This document shows positions 55,129 through 64,000 of a stretch of DNA of 64,000 bases, in pieces. The stretch lies in contig JAFJTR010000004.1 in NCBI GenBank assembly GCA_022559985.1, positions 496,001-560,000 of the forward strand, in the 5' to 3' direction. The translations under genes were made by a program, and so were the position numbers. Within the stretch, counting starts at the first letter, position 1. Each line of letters starts with the position of its first letter. The stretch comes from Parastagonospora avenae f. sp. tritici 18332-5 (Eukaryota; Ascomycota; Dothideomycetes; Pleosporales; Phaeosphaeriaceae). The notes under the pieces are model-generated. The model searched no databases. It was not told the origin of the DNA and saw only the letters and a program-made list of their open reading frames with translations.

Positions 55129-56418
55129 ATGCCGGCCGACGATGACCCATTAGTCATTGCCACAAGTGGTAATCTCATTCTCGACATTGCCCAGGAAGAA
55201 CCTGGCCCGCGATATTCGTATCGCGTAGACTCCAGCACCCTGCAGCAAAACTCGAGATACTTTGAGAATCTACTGAGCGATAGATTTAGGGAAGGGCAGC
55301 AGCTCTCAGCAGCGCTTGAAGCTCTTCGACTTAGTGGTTACTCAGACATTGCAGAGGTATCCTCAGAAGTACTTCCGCACATTGAGATCATAAATGTCGG
55401 TAGAATAGCGATATCTAAGACTTCTGCAATTCAGAACTTGCTTGCCGACTTTCTGCGTGCAGTGCATGGCTTCGACCTCGCGACTCCGAATCCGCCAGTC
55501 GCCAATCTCGCCAACCTCGCTGTCGTCGCGGACCGGTTCGACGCGGTCGCGTGTCTCTCGAAATACGTACAGAGAAGGAAATACATGCAACTTGCAGACG
55601 TAAAGATCAAGGGAAAGCCGAATCCGACGTTGACGGAGGAGCGGATTAGGCAAAAGCTCTTAGTTGGACTGCTCTTCGATCACCCGCCCTGGGTCACGAG
55701 GTACTCCAAGCATTTGATCATGCGCGACTCCGTGCAATGGCGACCTGGGGTGGAGGAGGATCACACAAAAGCGCTGTGGTGGGATCTGCCACAAGGCATA
55801 GAGGACGAAATGATACAGCGACGAGAGTACATACTGGAGACGATCAATTCGCTTCAGGCGCACTTTCTCAGGCTCTACACATCGGGCGAGCGGCAATGTA
55901 AGCTTGGGTACGACACATCACTGCAATGCGATTCGTTCCAGCTTGGTGAAATGGTCCGCTTCTTCCACAAGATCGATACCGTTCGATTGCAAGGCAAGAT
56001 CTACGACAACACAGAGCCGACATATTACTTGGGGGATATCGATCGACTCCTCTTATCCCTCCGACAATGCTCCAACTACCAAGTCGATATGCACCACGCG
56101 CACTGTGGTCTGCGGTCACGCCTTCTTCCCCTCCTCGACTTCATACAAAACCAGCTCAGCCTCGAAGCCAGCAGCCTCGACGTCAGCATATGCTTGGAAT
56201 GCTGGACTCACCACCGCACCGAATATGCCTGGAGTACTGCCAAGCGACCGGTATTATGGACACTTCCACGGTCGCTTACCGGCAATCGAACGCTTGCAAA
56301 CGGCTTTCAGCGGAAAGGTCATCAAAGGACGCCGAGTAGTTGCCTGACCAGGCATGTTGCGATCAGGGATCTGTTCATGGCTGTCGACAGGGATTGGACC
56401 GCTAGAGACGTTTTCTGA
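55129..56418 (+). CDS. BTB/POZ-like protein, fungal expanded family
   Basis: Single exon, 429 residues from ATG 55129 (MPADDDPLVIATSGNLIL); an earlier in-frame ATG at 55081 would add 16. The N-terminal 100 residues follow the divergent BTB pattern of filamentous fungi: VIATSGNLILDI, then YRVDSSTLQQNSRYFENLL, then FREGQQLS. A helical region follows, with LANLAVVADRFDAVACLSKYV, WVTRYSKHLIMRD and a conserved-looking Cys segment (VSICLECWTHHRTEYAWS) before the C-terminus (ARDVF). Such proteins are abundant and lineage-specific in Dothideomycetes; roles are unknown, and a Cullin-3 adaptor function cannot be assumed. Unlike the relics near 21.5 and 50.6 kb, this copy has no premature stop. Confidence 0.7.
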   Translation: MPADDDPLVIATSGNLILDIAQEEPGPRYSYRVDSSTLQQNSRYFENLLSDRFREGQQLSAALEALRLSGYSDIAEVSSEVLPHIEIINVGRIAISKTSAIQNLLADFLRAVHGFDLATPNPPVANLANLAVVADRFDAVACLSKYVQRRKYMQLADVKIKGKPNPTLTEERIRQKLLVGLLFDHPPWVTRYSKHLIMRDSVQWRPGVEEDHTKALWWDLPQGIEDEMIQRREYILETINSLQAHFLRLYTSGERQCKLGYDTSLQCDSFQLGEMVRFFHKIDTVRLQGKIYDNTEPTYYLGDIDRLLLSLRQCSNYQVDMHHAHCGLRSRLLPLLDFIQNQLSLEASSLDVSICLECWTHHRTEYAWSTAKRPVLWTLPRSLTGNRTLANGFQRKGHQRTPSSCLTRHVAIRDLFMAVDRDWTARDVF

Positions 56419-57349
56419 GGCCATTTGAGGCATCTATGATGCTGCAAGTGTACAACCTGGCGCGAAGCTTATTCAGACGACCTTTTAGAGTGTTTCCAGG
56501 TCGGACTTTGGCACCGTCAGCTTCAGCCCTATGGCGGCTGCTTGCTCTGGTACGGGCTCTTCGCTCAGGGCTTGCATCTCCACGGCGAAGGCCATACCGC
56601 CGTACGCCTTTATAGTTGTGCCGAGCTTGAGCCTTCGTTCCCAATGGAAGAGTCATGTATAGCTTCGGGATTCGGCGTAGGGATACAATGTGTTCAGTCC
56701 CAATGTTCGAGAGGTCATTCGTTCTTAGATTCGCAAACCTGATTGTCACTCCATCAATCTCACTACACCTTGAGCTCAGCTGTGCTGACCAGAACGTGAC
56801 ATATTAGGCGATTGTGCCTGAACAGTGCCTTGTCATGCTTCGGTCACTTCATGGGGTCACCAACCGGTCGCAGTAGCTAGCACTATCCCAATGCAGGCAA
56901 CATATATGCTCATGAACGGGTGTTCGGACACTAGAGGCGGTTATGGCATATAGCGAACCAATGCTGGAGTCAGTGTGGCGCGCGCGAGGTGGTTAGGTGG
57001 TCACATGGTGGGTGCACAGCCGAACGCCGCTTGATTGGTGAGGTGCTGCGCCCCAGGTACCAACCCAACACGGCGCCACGATCAGGCTATGCATTATCAT
57101 CAGGGGCTTTCGGCTTATGAGCGGCAGTGCGCAAGGCACAAATTGTGTAGGAAATTATATGATTCGATGAAACACACGTTTCTGGTCGTCAAGGCGGTCT
57201 CCAGGCTGATCGCGGAAGATTGCCCCTGGGTTGATATAAAGACTTCTTTCAACTGTGGTTACAAGTAGTATATTCTCTGCACCCAAGCGCGACTTGCTCA
57301 TTAAGCTTTCACTATTCGGCACAGATCCCGTTTGCCCCTCTGACTAGGA
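56419..57349. other. intergenic gap
   Basis: No gene supported. Ends in the TATA box of the vWA gene. Confidence 0.4.
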
Positions 57350-57356
57350 TATAAAG
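57350..57356 (+). promoter_or_regulatory. TATA box of the vWA-domain gene
   Basis: TATAAAG. A start of transcription about 30 bp downstream (near 57380) would exclude the ATG at 57374 and favour the in-frame ATG at 57470. Confidence 0.6.
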
Positions 57357-57469
57357 CCGTTTGCGCTTGCCCAATGTCTGTCTCACCTGCCAACGCATAT
57401 GATCGACCGTGCTTTTACGCCGGTGACTACAATCTACATAATCTTCCGCACGCATCCTCAACCAGAAAC

Positions 57470-58490
57470 ATGGTCGGCAGCTTTAAAAGGATGTTCTCAA
57501 GGAAGGGTTCTAATCCACTGAACTCTTCGGCCTCATCCGGCGCAAACACAGCTTCACAGAGGAATTCAAAAGCGCCCGCTTCACCGACAGGGCTGGCACC
57601 GCCTTCTGATTACAGCAACCCATACACTCCAGCACCTGCTACACGAAGGCCCAGTAAGTACATTTTCTACTATTGTGGTACCTGCTTCTAACTTTTATAT
57701 AGACAGCTCAAGCATGAATCCGTTCAGTTCTAACACCGAGGCTCCTCCTGCTTATACACCCGGTCCTGCTCAGTCGACAACTGCAGACTCACCAAGGGCG
57801 TTCGCTGCTTCTACAGATTCTGATCCCTATGCTTTCCTCAAATCTTTCGACACTGTATTCCTGATCGACGACTCAGGATCCATGGCCGGTCGATCCTGGA
57901 AAGAGACTGGCAAAGCGCTCGAGACCATTACCCCCATCTGCACCCAGCGTGACGCCGACGGCATCGACGTGTACTTCCTAAATCACCCTGACTCCTCGCT
58001 ATACAAGAACATAACCACCGCCGGCACCGTAGTCGAGATCTTCCAGACTGTGCGCCCCAGCGGCGCCACGCCCACCGGCCAGCGCCTGAACAAGATCCTC
58101 AAGCCATATCTACAGCGCTTCGAGAAGAAGCCCGAATCTACCAAGCCAATCAATATCATCGTCATCACCGACGGTGAGCCCTCAGACGACGTCGAATCCC
58201 CCATCATCCAGGCTGCCAAGAAGCTAGATAAGCTCGACGCCCCCGCGTGGCAGGTGGGTATCCAGTTCTTCCAGGTGGGCCGTGAGCCCGGTGCGCGTGA
58301 GCATCTCAAGCAGCTCGACGACGGCCTCAGGGAACTCGCGGGCGACGACGAACTCCGGGATATTGTGGATACGGTGCCTTTCACCGGTGACGGTAGTGCC
58401 GAACTTACGGCTACGGGCGTGCTTAAAGTGGTGCTTGGGTCGGTCAATAGAAGGCTTGATCGTAACTCGAAGGAATTGCATCGGAAGTAG
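57470..58490 (+). CDS. von Willebrand factor A domain protein
   Basis: Exons 57470-57653 and 57703-58490 give 323 residues (355 if the ATG at 57374 is used). The intron is 49 nt with GTAAGT and a TTCTAAC branch site. The N-terminal 120 residues are Ser/Pro-rich and basic (MVGSFKRMFSRKGSNP). The vWA domain follows: VFLIDDSGSMAG is the MIDAS DxSxS metal site, SGATPTGQRL supplies the MIDAS Thr, and NIIVITDGEPSDD the MIDAS Asp. The C-terminus (LGSVNRRLDRNSKELHRK) is typical of stand-alone fungal vWA proteins. It is intracellular by sequence; the partner protein is unknown. The start choice rests on the TATA box position. Confidence 0.85.
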
Positions 58491-59944
58491 GGCGTGGTTG
58501 AATGGTTGGGGTATACGGTAAGGCGGAGTCTGCCTTGTGGGTACACGGACGAAGGATCTTTGTGGCCTAATCGAGTCACTTGCATCAACTATGCAGTATT
58601 GGGGTCGGCTTCGTTCTTCCCTGTGGTTTCAATGGCGTAATGGGACAGCGTGGGTGGTGCGGTGTGGTTCAATTCGGGCACGGCGTTCGGTCTGCATGAT
58701 ACCCGGTTGCAACCAATACTCTTGGGGCGCGGGCGGTTATCTGGATTTTGCTACTTTCATGGTACTTGGTTGGTTCTTTGTCTTGTTCGGGAGTTTCGGT
58801 TTAGACAAGATGGTTACATTCTTGTTTGCTCAATTGACTTTATTGCCAACATTTTTAACCCATGCCCCCCGACTGCATTGTTAACTTTCCAAGAGCACAA
58901 TTCACACCCGGAATGATTCATGTCCAATATTCATAGCGGGGTAAAAATCGTGGCCGAATAAAGTGGTGCCTGGTATGCCTTACAAGGCAGACTTTCGTAT
59001 CTCCCGGGCCTACGCTTCGTGTAAGCGAACCACAACATATCACAACCCACAGTACTATCTTTCAAGTGCTTACAGGAATATTGGAATGCAGTTAGATATC
59101 ATTTGTACGCAAGCACGCCATATGCACAAGCCGAGACATGGGGACAAAGGATTGGGTTGGCGTTTTTCTGCCTTAGGCAGCCCGGCGTCACGGTGGGATG
59201 CTGCACATGCATGCCACTTTTGGTCGTGTGATGGGGTTGGGCTTGGGGAATGATTTGGATGTGCAGTTGCAAGTGTGGATGTGGGGGAATGGGAAATGCG
59301 TTACGTTGGGGTGATTCATGGATAATCAAATACCTGACCTTACCGCCCATGTAGTACCTAATCTATCAACGATCATAGGTCCTTACAAAGACCATTAGTG
59401 TGAGTCATGCCCATGTTGTACTTGAAAGACCACTTTGACATATGAGTCATTCCAGCTTGCGGAGGTTGTGCCTTTTCTTTCTTGAAAAATTGCTTCGCTG
59501 CTACCATGTCACTGAGCTCGCTACTGGACCTGTAAAACGATTAAGAACTAGCACGCTGTCTGCCCGGAAAAGAGAGAGGGTGTGTTGAGGATGTGCCCTC
59601 GGCATACTGTTCACCAAGCACAACTGTGTCAGCTCGGTAGTCCGTACTAAAGGCTGCGACTAATCCTAGATGATTCTACACATTGAAACGATTCACTAGC
59701 GCTGCCAAGTTCCGGGTATCTATGTAGAATTTCCGGATTGGTAGAGTTCCGTGTATTGTGCCACACGTCCCTTTACGTGTTCGTGAATAAGAACGACTTG
59801 GAAAGCTACCTAACAACAACGTGCCTTGGCATTTGAGTGTAGGGATGTGAAGCCGCATGCGAGATATCAACCAGATGCAGTAATCCTCGGCATGCCAAGC
59901 GCCTCGAGGCATATGGCGACGAGGGCAAGAACGAGAACTAGAAC
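58491..59944. other. 1.45-kb intergenic region between convergent genes
   Basis: No gene supported; overlapping short frames only. Confidence 0.45.
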
Positions 59945-61078
59945 TCATTCATCCCCAGCAAAATACCCAACATCCCCCCTTCCCCGTCCCAACTCCACCA
60001 ACCTGTCCCTCATCTCCTTCGCTCTCTGCACCCACCCCCCCTCCTCCCCGTCAAGATCCCACTGCCCCGCCCACTCCCCCACCCCATGCTGCAGCACATT
60101 CCGCGCCCTATGCTCGCCCGCCGCTTTCGTCCCGATACTCCCGTGCAGCGTCATTCTCTGTTTCTTCTCATCATACACGCCTCTATGCAAGATATTATTA
60201 TTGTAAAACGCCACCTCGCCCGCTTTCAACTTGACCGTGATTTGATCCGGGAGAGTGGGTTCGTAAGGATGTGCATCGCGTTCGATAGGCGTGCGAGCGC
60301 GTTTATGACTCCCCGGAACAACAACGAGCGACGCGTCGTCGAAGAGTGCGAGATTCCACTGCGCGTGCCAGCCAGGTTTATTCAAGCGCTCCAACTCCTC
60401 CTCCGCAGACGCAGTAGCGGGTATATCGTCTCTGTGCCAGCGTAATTCAAACTTGTCATCCGGCCTCACGAGCATGTTATACAACTCCATCGTCAAATCA
60501 TCTTGCTCGCAGCTAATCAGCGCGCCGACGTATTTGAGCAGTTCGGCGTCGAAATAGGAGCGCGCGAAGATTAGGTGGTCCGGATTTGAGGGGTGCAGGA
60601 GGTGTTGGACGCCCCAGATGCCGGCGCTGGGGTCTTGAGGCCAGGGCGGGAACTGCTTGGGGAGAGTGCGGATATAGGGCCATGTGCCGGCTCGGGCGGC
60701 AGTGGTGATGCGTGATGCGGCTGCGCGGATGGCGGTGAGGTCGAAGGAGGGGAAGAGGGAGGCGGGGAGGACGACGAAGCCGTCTCGATCGAGGGCTTCG
60801 CGGGCGTCGAGGTAGGGGTTTGCGGTGGAGAGGTTTGTGTTTGGGATTGTGTCTGTGAGATGAGAGTTAGATGTGGTTTTGCACGAGATGAAGAGCGTAG
60901 GAGAGTAGCTTACGCTACCTTTCTGGACGTCTTCGTTTGTTTGCGACTGAGCATCTGCTCCTTGTGAAGATTTGGTGGTGTCTTCTGCAGGTGGGTTTGT
61001 GAATGGAAGAGGTATTGTAGCTGTCGCGCTACCTCTCATTCCGCCTTTGTCAGGTTGGCGCTGGTTGAATGGCTTCAT
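59945..61078 (-). CDS. PhyH (phytanoyl-CoA dioxygenase) family protein
   Basis: 377 residues as one open frame. The family uses Fe(II) and 2-oxoglutarate to hydroxylate small molecules. Visible: ALDRDGFVVLP at the domain start (about 95), the iron ligands in RWHRDDIPAT (His and Asp about 214-216), GWHAQWNLALFDDASLVVVP, PGSHKR, GEVAFYNNNILHRG with the distal His (about 297), and RMTLHGSIG with the 2-oxoglutarate Arg. The first 60 residues are low complexity. A stretch at about residues 53-75 (YSPTLFISCKTT) could be a 66-nt retained intron with a weak GTAGCG donor, since it ends in a good CTAAC-TCACAG signal; removing it keeps frame. Substrate unknown. Confidence 0.8.
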   Translation of the reverse strand: MKPFNQRQPDKGGMRGSATATIPLPFTNPPAEDTTKSSQGADAQSQTNEDVQKGSVSYSPTLFISCKTTSNSHLTDTIPNTNLSTANPYLDAREALDRDGFVVLPASLFPSFDLTAIRAAASRITTAARAGTWPYIRTLPKQFPPWPQDPSAGIWGVQHLLHPSNPDHLIFARSYFDAELLKYVGALISCEQDDLTMELYNMLVRPDDKFELRWHRDDIPATASAEEELERLNKPGWHAQWNLALFDDASLVVVPGSHKRARTPIERDAHPYEPTLPDQITVKLKAGEVAFYNNNILHRGVYDEKKQRMTLHGSIGTKAAGEHRARNVLQHGVGEWAGQWDLDGEEGGWVQRAKEMRDRLVELGRGRGDVGYFAGDE

Positions 61079-61511
61079 GATGGATGGCTTGCGGAGAGAA
61101 GGAGATATACGACGCTCAATACGCTTCGAAGCAGTCTCTTGAATGTCTACTCAGCCTCTTACGTGGATGGTTGTTGTTATGACGAAGCCCCTCGTGTCGT
61201 GAAGCTACCCCACATTCGTGCCGTCCCGCGTCAAGCTTCGAGTCAGGGAATGACATGACCCACCCCTTCCTCAGTCATTGAGGCATGTCTGGCTATGACC
61301 TGCATGAAATGTTGGAGAATAATCGATCGAATTAAAGTCATACACTAACATACCACTTCCCAAACAAAGCCACAACTCCAGGGTATCGAAACCTCTCCGG
61401 ATCGACTATAGCAGAACTCTCTTGGAATACCACCTTGTTAACGCGTTACCCAAATCCATACTCCACATCCATCATTTTCCTCATATAATCATTTCCTCGT
61501 CTCATATAACG
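61079..61511. other. intergenic gap
   Basis: Promoter of the PhyH gene (reads rightward-to-left from 61078) and 3' flank of the membrane protein gene. Nothing else seen. Confidence 0.4.
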
Positions 61512-63207
61512 TCACTCCTGCGGACCAGTCACCTCCGCGCCAAGGGCGCCAGCAGCCAGCTGTCCTAAGCCGCCCGCAAATGTCAGGAACAGTGTAAGGG
61601 CCGTCGACTCTGCACTGTGGGTAAGATCTTGTTCGAAGTGCGTTCCATCAGTCTCCGTCTCAGCAACTTCTCGCTTCGTTGTGGAGCCAGGCTGATACGT
61701 GGAATCAGCGTCAGAGTCGACGTCAGTATTGCGTGTAGACCTTCTTGAGCTACGTCTGATGGAGCCGGTCGACGATGCAGCAGGTGCGGTCAAGATGGAC
61801 TTGTTCTTGGCGGGACGCCCGCGCTTCTTGGGAGTCGTGGTGTCGAGCAATACTTCGGGTTCGGGCTCGAGATCAGTAGCAAGTTTAGCGTCCTCCTCGA
61901 AAGCCACGTGCTTCTCGTGTTTGGGGACGAGGAAAGCTAGCATACTGTTCTCGAGTATGGACTCAACGTCTAGATCACGGGTAAAAGTCCACGTCAGAAG
62001 ACTGATGACTGTGAAGAGGACGTCGGTCGAAGTCGTGCTAACAATTGGATCCTTGCTGACTTTCTTCAGAAGCTGAGCAGCTTCGCTAATCCCAGACAAA
62101 ATTCTGCTGTTGAGTGAATTGTTGGACGATAGCCCCACGAGCCTCTTGAGTCTATCCACAGTACTATGAGGGTTTGCAGGCGTGTGTTTGGTGATATCGG
62201 CGAAGAGCAATATCCAATAGAGCATAAATGACATGGCAGAGAGGTATTGGAACACCCTTGCGTAGGAACGATGGGCGGCGGTCTTCGAAACATGTTGACG
62301 TCCTAGGCTCATAGGGGCAAGCTGTTCTCTGTCAAACAAGGTCAAAAAATGACATGGGTTCAGCTTACCTGAGGAGCGAATGCAACAAGCAGAGGCACAG
62401 CTATCTTGCCCCACCGTAAGTAGCTAATTTTGTTTGCGCTCAGATTTCGGGCTAGGAATGCATGCTCACTAAATGCTGTTGGTAGATTGTACAAGAACAG
62501 CATTGAAGCAGTTATAGGCAAGTAGTAGACGACGGGTGAGGGCGTGAAAAGAGCATCATGAAGAGGCGAGTCGTCCTTGTGAAGCGTCAAAGGAGTGTAC
62601 AGAATGGTAACGAAGAACAAGCTCAAGGCGTAACCAAGGCTTCCTGTAGCTCCTAATACGACGAAAGCAGCGATGGTAGAGGTATGTAGATTGCGTCGAT
62701 GGCCTAGGAAACAAGGAATCAGTACACTTCATGTTGTTCTGTATTGTGTATCTTACCTTGAATACCGAAGAATACAGACGACGCAAGAAGCCCGACAAAA
62801 TGCTGGCATGTGTATAAGAAGCCTTCCGGCTGGCTCAAGGCCACGGCGTCTGACTGTGCATGCAGATCGACATCATAGACCCAATCTCCCAGGTACCAAC
62901 GTCCGTCTTTGGAATCAGTTGTGCCTGTTTGAAGCCAGTCCACGTATGACATAGCGCGCCAGATTACAGCGAACGTAGTCACAGAAGCCAATGACAGTGC
63001 TGCCAGAGTGGAGAATACGATGGCATACCGACGGCGCAGTGGTTGCTGGGAGCGCGTTGAAGAGGTGGGAGGCAGCGATTTGGCAGCGCGACGCGCAACG
63101 AGCAGGACGTGTGCCGTGAGTCCAACAACGAGCGCGATGTGGCCGCCAAAGGGTGCGTATGCGAAGATGTTGTTGCGCGCGGCAGCTTCGGGCTCAACTG
63201 GCGCCAT
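61512..63207 (-). CDS. Multi-span membrane protein with AT-hook-like tail
   Basis: Exons 63207-62757, 62703-62369 and 62321-61512 join to 531 residues, all phases agreeing. Hydrophobic spans include HIALVVGLTAHVLLVA, AIVFSTLAALSLASVTTFAV, CQHFVGLLASSVFFGI, TIAAFVVLGATGSLGYALSL, PVVYYLPITASMLFLYNL, IAVPLLVAFAPQ and FMLYWILLFADI. The architecture recalls fungal multi-span proteins of unknown function. The soluble C-terminal third holds a Lys/Arg-Gly-Arg-Pro core (PKKRGRPAKNK) resembling an AT-hook, followed by Ser/Arg-rich sequence, then a final hydrophobic segment (LTLFLTFAGGLGQLAAGALG). It is divergent from SWC5 with a 300-bp shared promoter. Family unnamed to me. Confidence 0.75.
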
Positions 63208-63507
63208 GGTGAATGCTCGTCCGAAGTGGGATGCGACGACTAACGATAGAGAGATATGCGCATCACGCGACGGCAGCAAGAGTGGTATAAGAGTGAAGCA
63301 AGCTTTAGGCGGGCGGCATGCTGTTGTCTTGTTTTGATTCTGGGACGCGCCGCTTGCCCTGTCGCATCCGACCACACCCCACACACGTCACTGCTGTCTG
63401 GAGCCACACCCCTGTACGCGCTAGCGGCTTAGCGGCAGATCTCGCGTGAACGGTGATCCCGCGACGCGCATCGAGATTTCTCGACGTAGACCAACACACA
63501 CATCACA
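63208..63507. promoter_or_regulatory. Shared divergent promoter, membrane protein / SWC5
   Basis: A 300-bp gap between outward-facing ATGs. No TATA box is obvious. Confidence 0.45.
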
Positions 63508-64000
63508 ATGGCGACGGTATACTACGAAGACTACATAGCCGAAGACACAGAGAAGTACGATGAGTCCCAGGACGAGGACTTCAACCCAGACGATGGACCT
63601 CAGGACGAAGAGCCATCGGGCTCGTCAGACGAAGACAATGCACCCGCAAAAACCACATCACGCAGCACCAAGCGCAAGGCACCCGTCGACGAGGACCTGG
63701 ACTCCGGCGATGAAGTGACAATACAAGCTGCACGGAAGAAGAAGTCGAAGAAGCAGAAGAAGGGCAAAAAGAGCGACGATGACGAAGACGTGCTACTCTC
63801 CGAAGGCGAAGGAGGACTAATAAAGACACGCGCTCAACGGCGAGTCGAGCAAGTCGAAAAGAAGCCTCTCGCACGAACAGGAGGCGCGACCGTTGACGTC
63901 GACGCACTATGGGCGCAAATGACCGCTGCACCATTAAAGCCCATCCAACCCACCGAACCAGACCGTCCCGCGCCCACCACAACAGCCACACCAACTCCAG
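63508..64000 (+). CDS. SWC5: SWR1 complex subunit Swc5 (BCNT family), 5' part
   Basis: An open frame from ATG 63508 (MATVYYEDYIAEDTEKYDE) runs 164 codons to the window edge. Swc5 is a subunit of the SWR1 remodeller, which replaces H2A with H2A.Z. The N-terminal half of the family is acidic and unstructured, as here (DESQDEDFNPDDGPQDEE), with a basic patch (ARKKKSKKQKKGKK) and the typical GGLIKTRAQRR and GATVDVDALWAQM segments. The defining C-terminal BCNT-C domain would lie outside the window, so the call rests on these N-terminal features. Confidence 0.8.
   Translation, partial: MATVYYEDYIAEDTEKYDESQDEDFNPDDGPQDEEPSGSSDEDNAPAKTTSRSTKRKAPVDEDLDSGDEVTIQAARKKKSKKQKKGKKSDDDEDVLLSEGEGGLIKTRAQRRVEQVEKKPLARTGGATVDVDALWAQMTAAPLKPIQPTEPDRPAPTTTATPTP

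Noticed and set aside
1..64000. CRISPR arrays, operons or prokaryotic features
   Set aside because: Spliced genes and fungal protein families show a eukaryotic chromosome; the short tandem repeats have no spacers.

Overview
This window reads as a gene-dense chromosome segment of a filamentous ascomycete (Pezizomycotina), most likely a dothideomycete. The genes are eukaryotic, with short introns (about 48 to 260 nt) using GTATGT/GTAAGT-type donors, CTAAC/CTGAC-like branch sites and CAG/TAG acceptors. The proteins are fungal: Sec65, Dbp6, Gpi3, Coy1, Vps3, Sec63, Pbs2, Hsp104, Rps22 and Swc5. DUF3455, LysM and BTB-type genes are typical of moulds. The class-level call is inference from protein style, not from a search. 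No transposon, rRNA, tRNA or CRISPR array could be supported.

Layout. 1-12 kb: SEC65 (signal recognition particle), a secreted pepsin-like protease, and the divergent pair DBP6 / GPI3. 12-25 kb: a secreted DUF3455 protein, the divergent pair COY1 / VPS3, a 5'-truncated BTB-like relic, a GT34-like type II membrane glycosyltransferase, and a secreted protein ending in a long Ala/Lys/Glu-rich tail. 26-34 kb: SEC63, the HOG-pathway kinase PBS2, and a PIN-like (auxin efflux carrier family) membrane protein. 35-44 kb: a choline kinase whose reading frame holds an internal TGA, HSP104 with a well-formed heat-shock element, RPS22 with an inferred 5'UTR intron, and a LysM protein with an N-terminal Cys-rich module. 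44-59 kb is sparser and looks accessory: an unrecognised gene with an in-frame TAG, a four-helix membrane protein, a probable ribonucleotide reductase inhibitor, a BTB pseudogene with two stops, a small two-exon gene of 95 residues, an intact BTB-like protein and a von Willebrand A protein. 59-64 kb: a PhyH-type dioxygenase, a multi-span membrane protein with an AT-hook-like tail, and the 5' part of SWC5, which runs off the window.

Functional themes. Several housekeeping genes serve the secretory and endomembrane system: SEC65 and SEC63 for ER targeting and translocation, GPI3 for GPI-anchor synthesis, COY1 for Golgi tethering and VPS3 for endosome-vacuole tethering. PBS2 and HSP104 belong to stress responses. 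Nothing here forms an operon-like pathway cluster; neighbours are linked mainly by shared divergent promoters.

The most interesting signals are coding anomalies in genes expected to be essential (a one-base frame break at the GPI3 start, a TGA in choline kinase), the missing DxD in the GT34-like gene, and several genes with single premature stops while the downstream frame stays open. Exon borders were deduced by hand from splice signals, frame closure and family resemblance, and should be treated as models.
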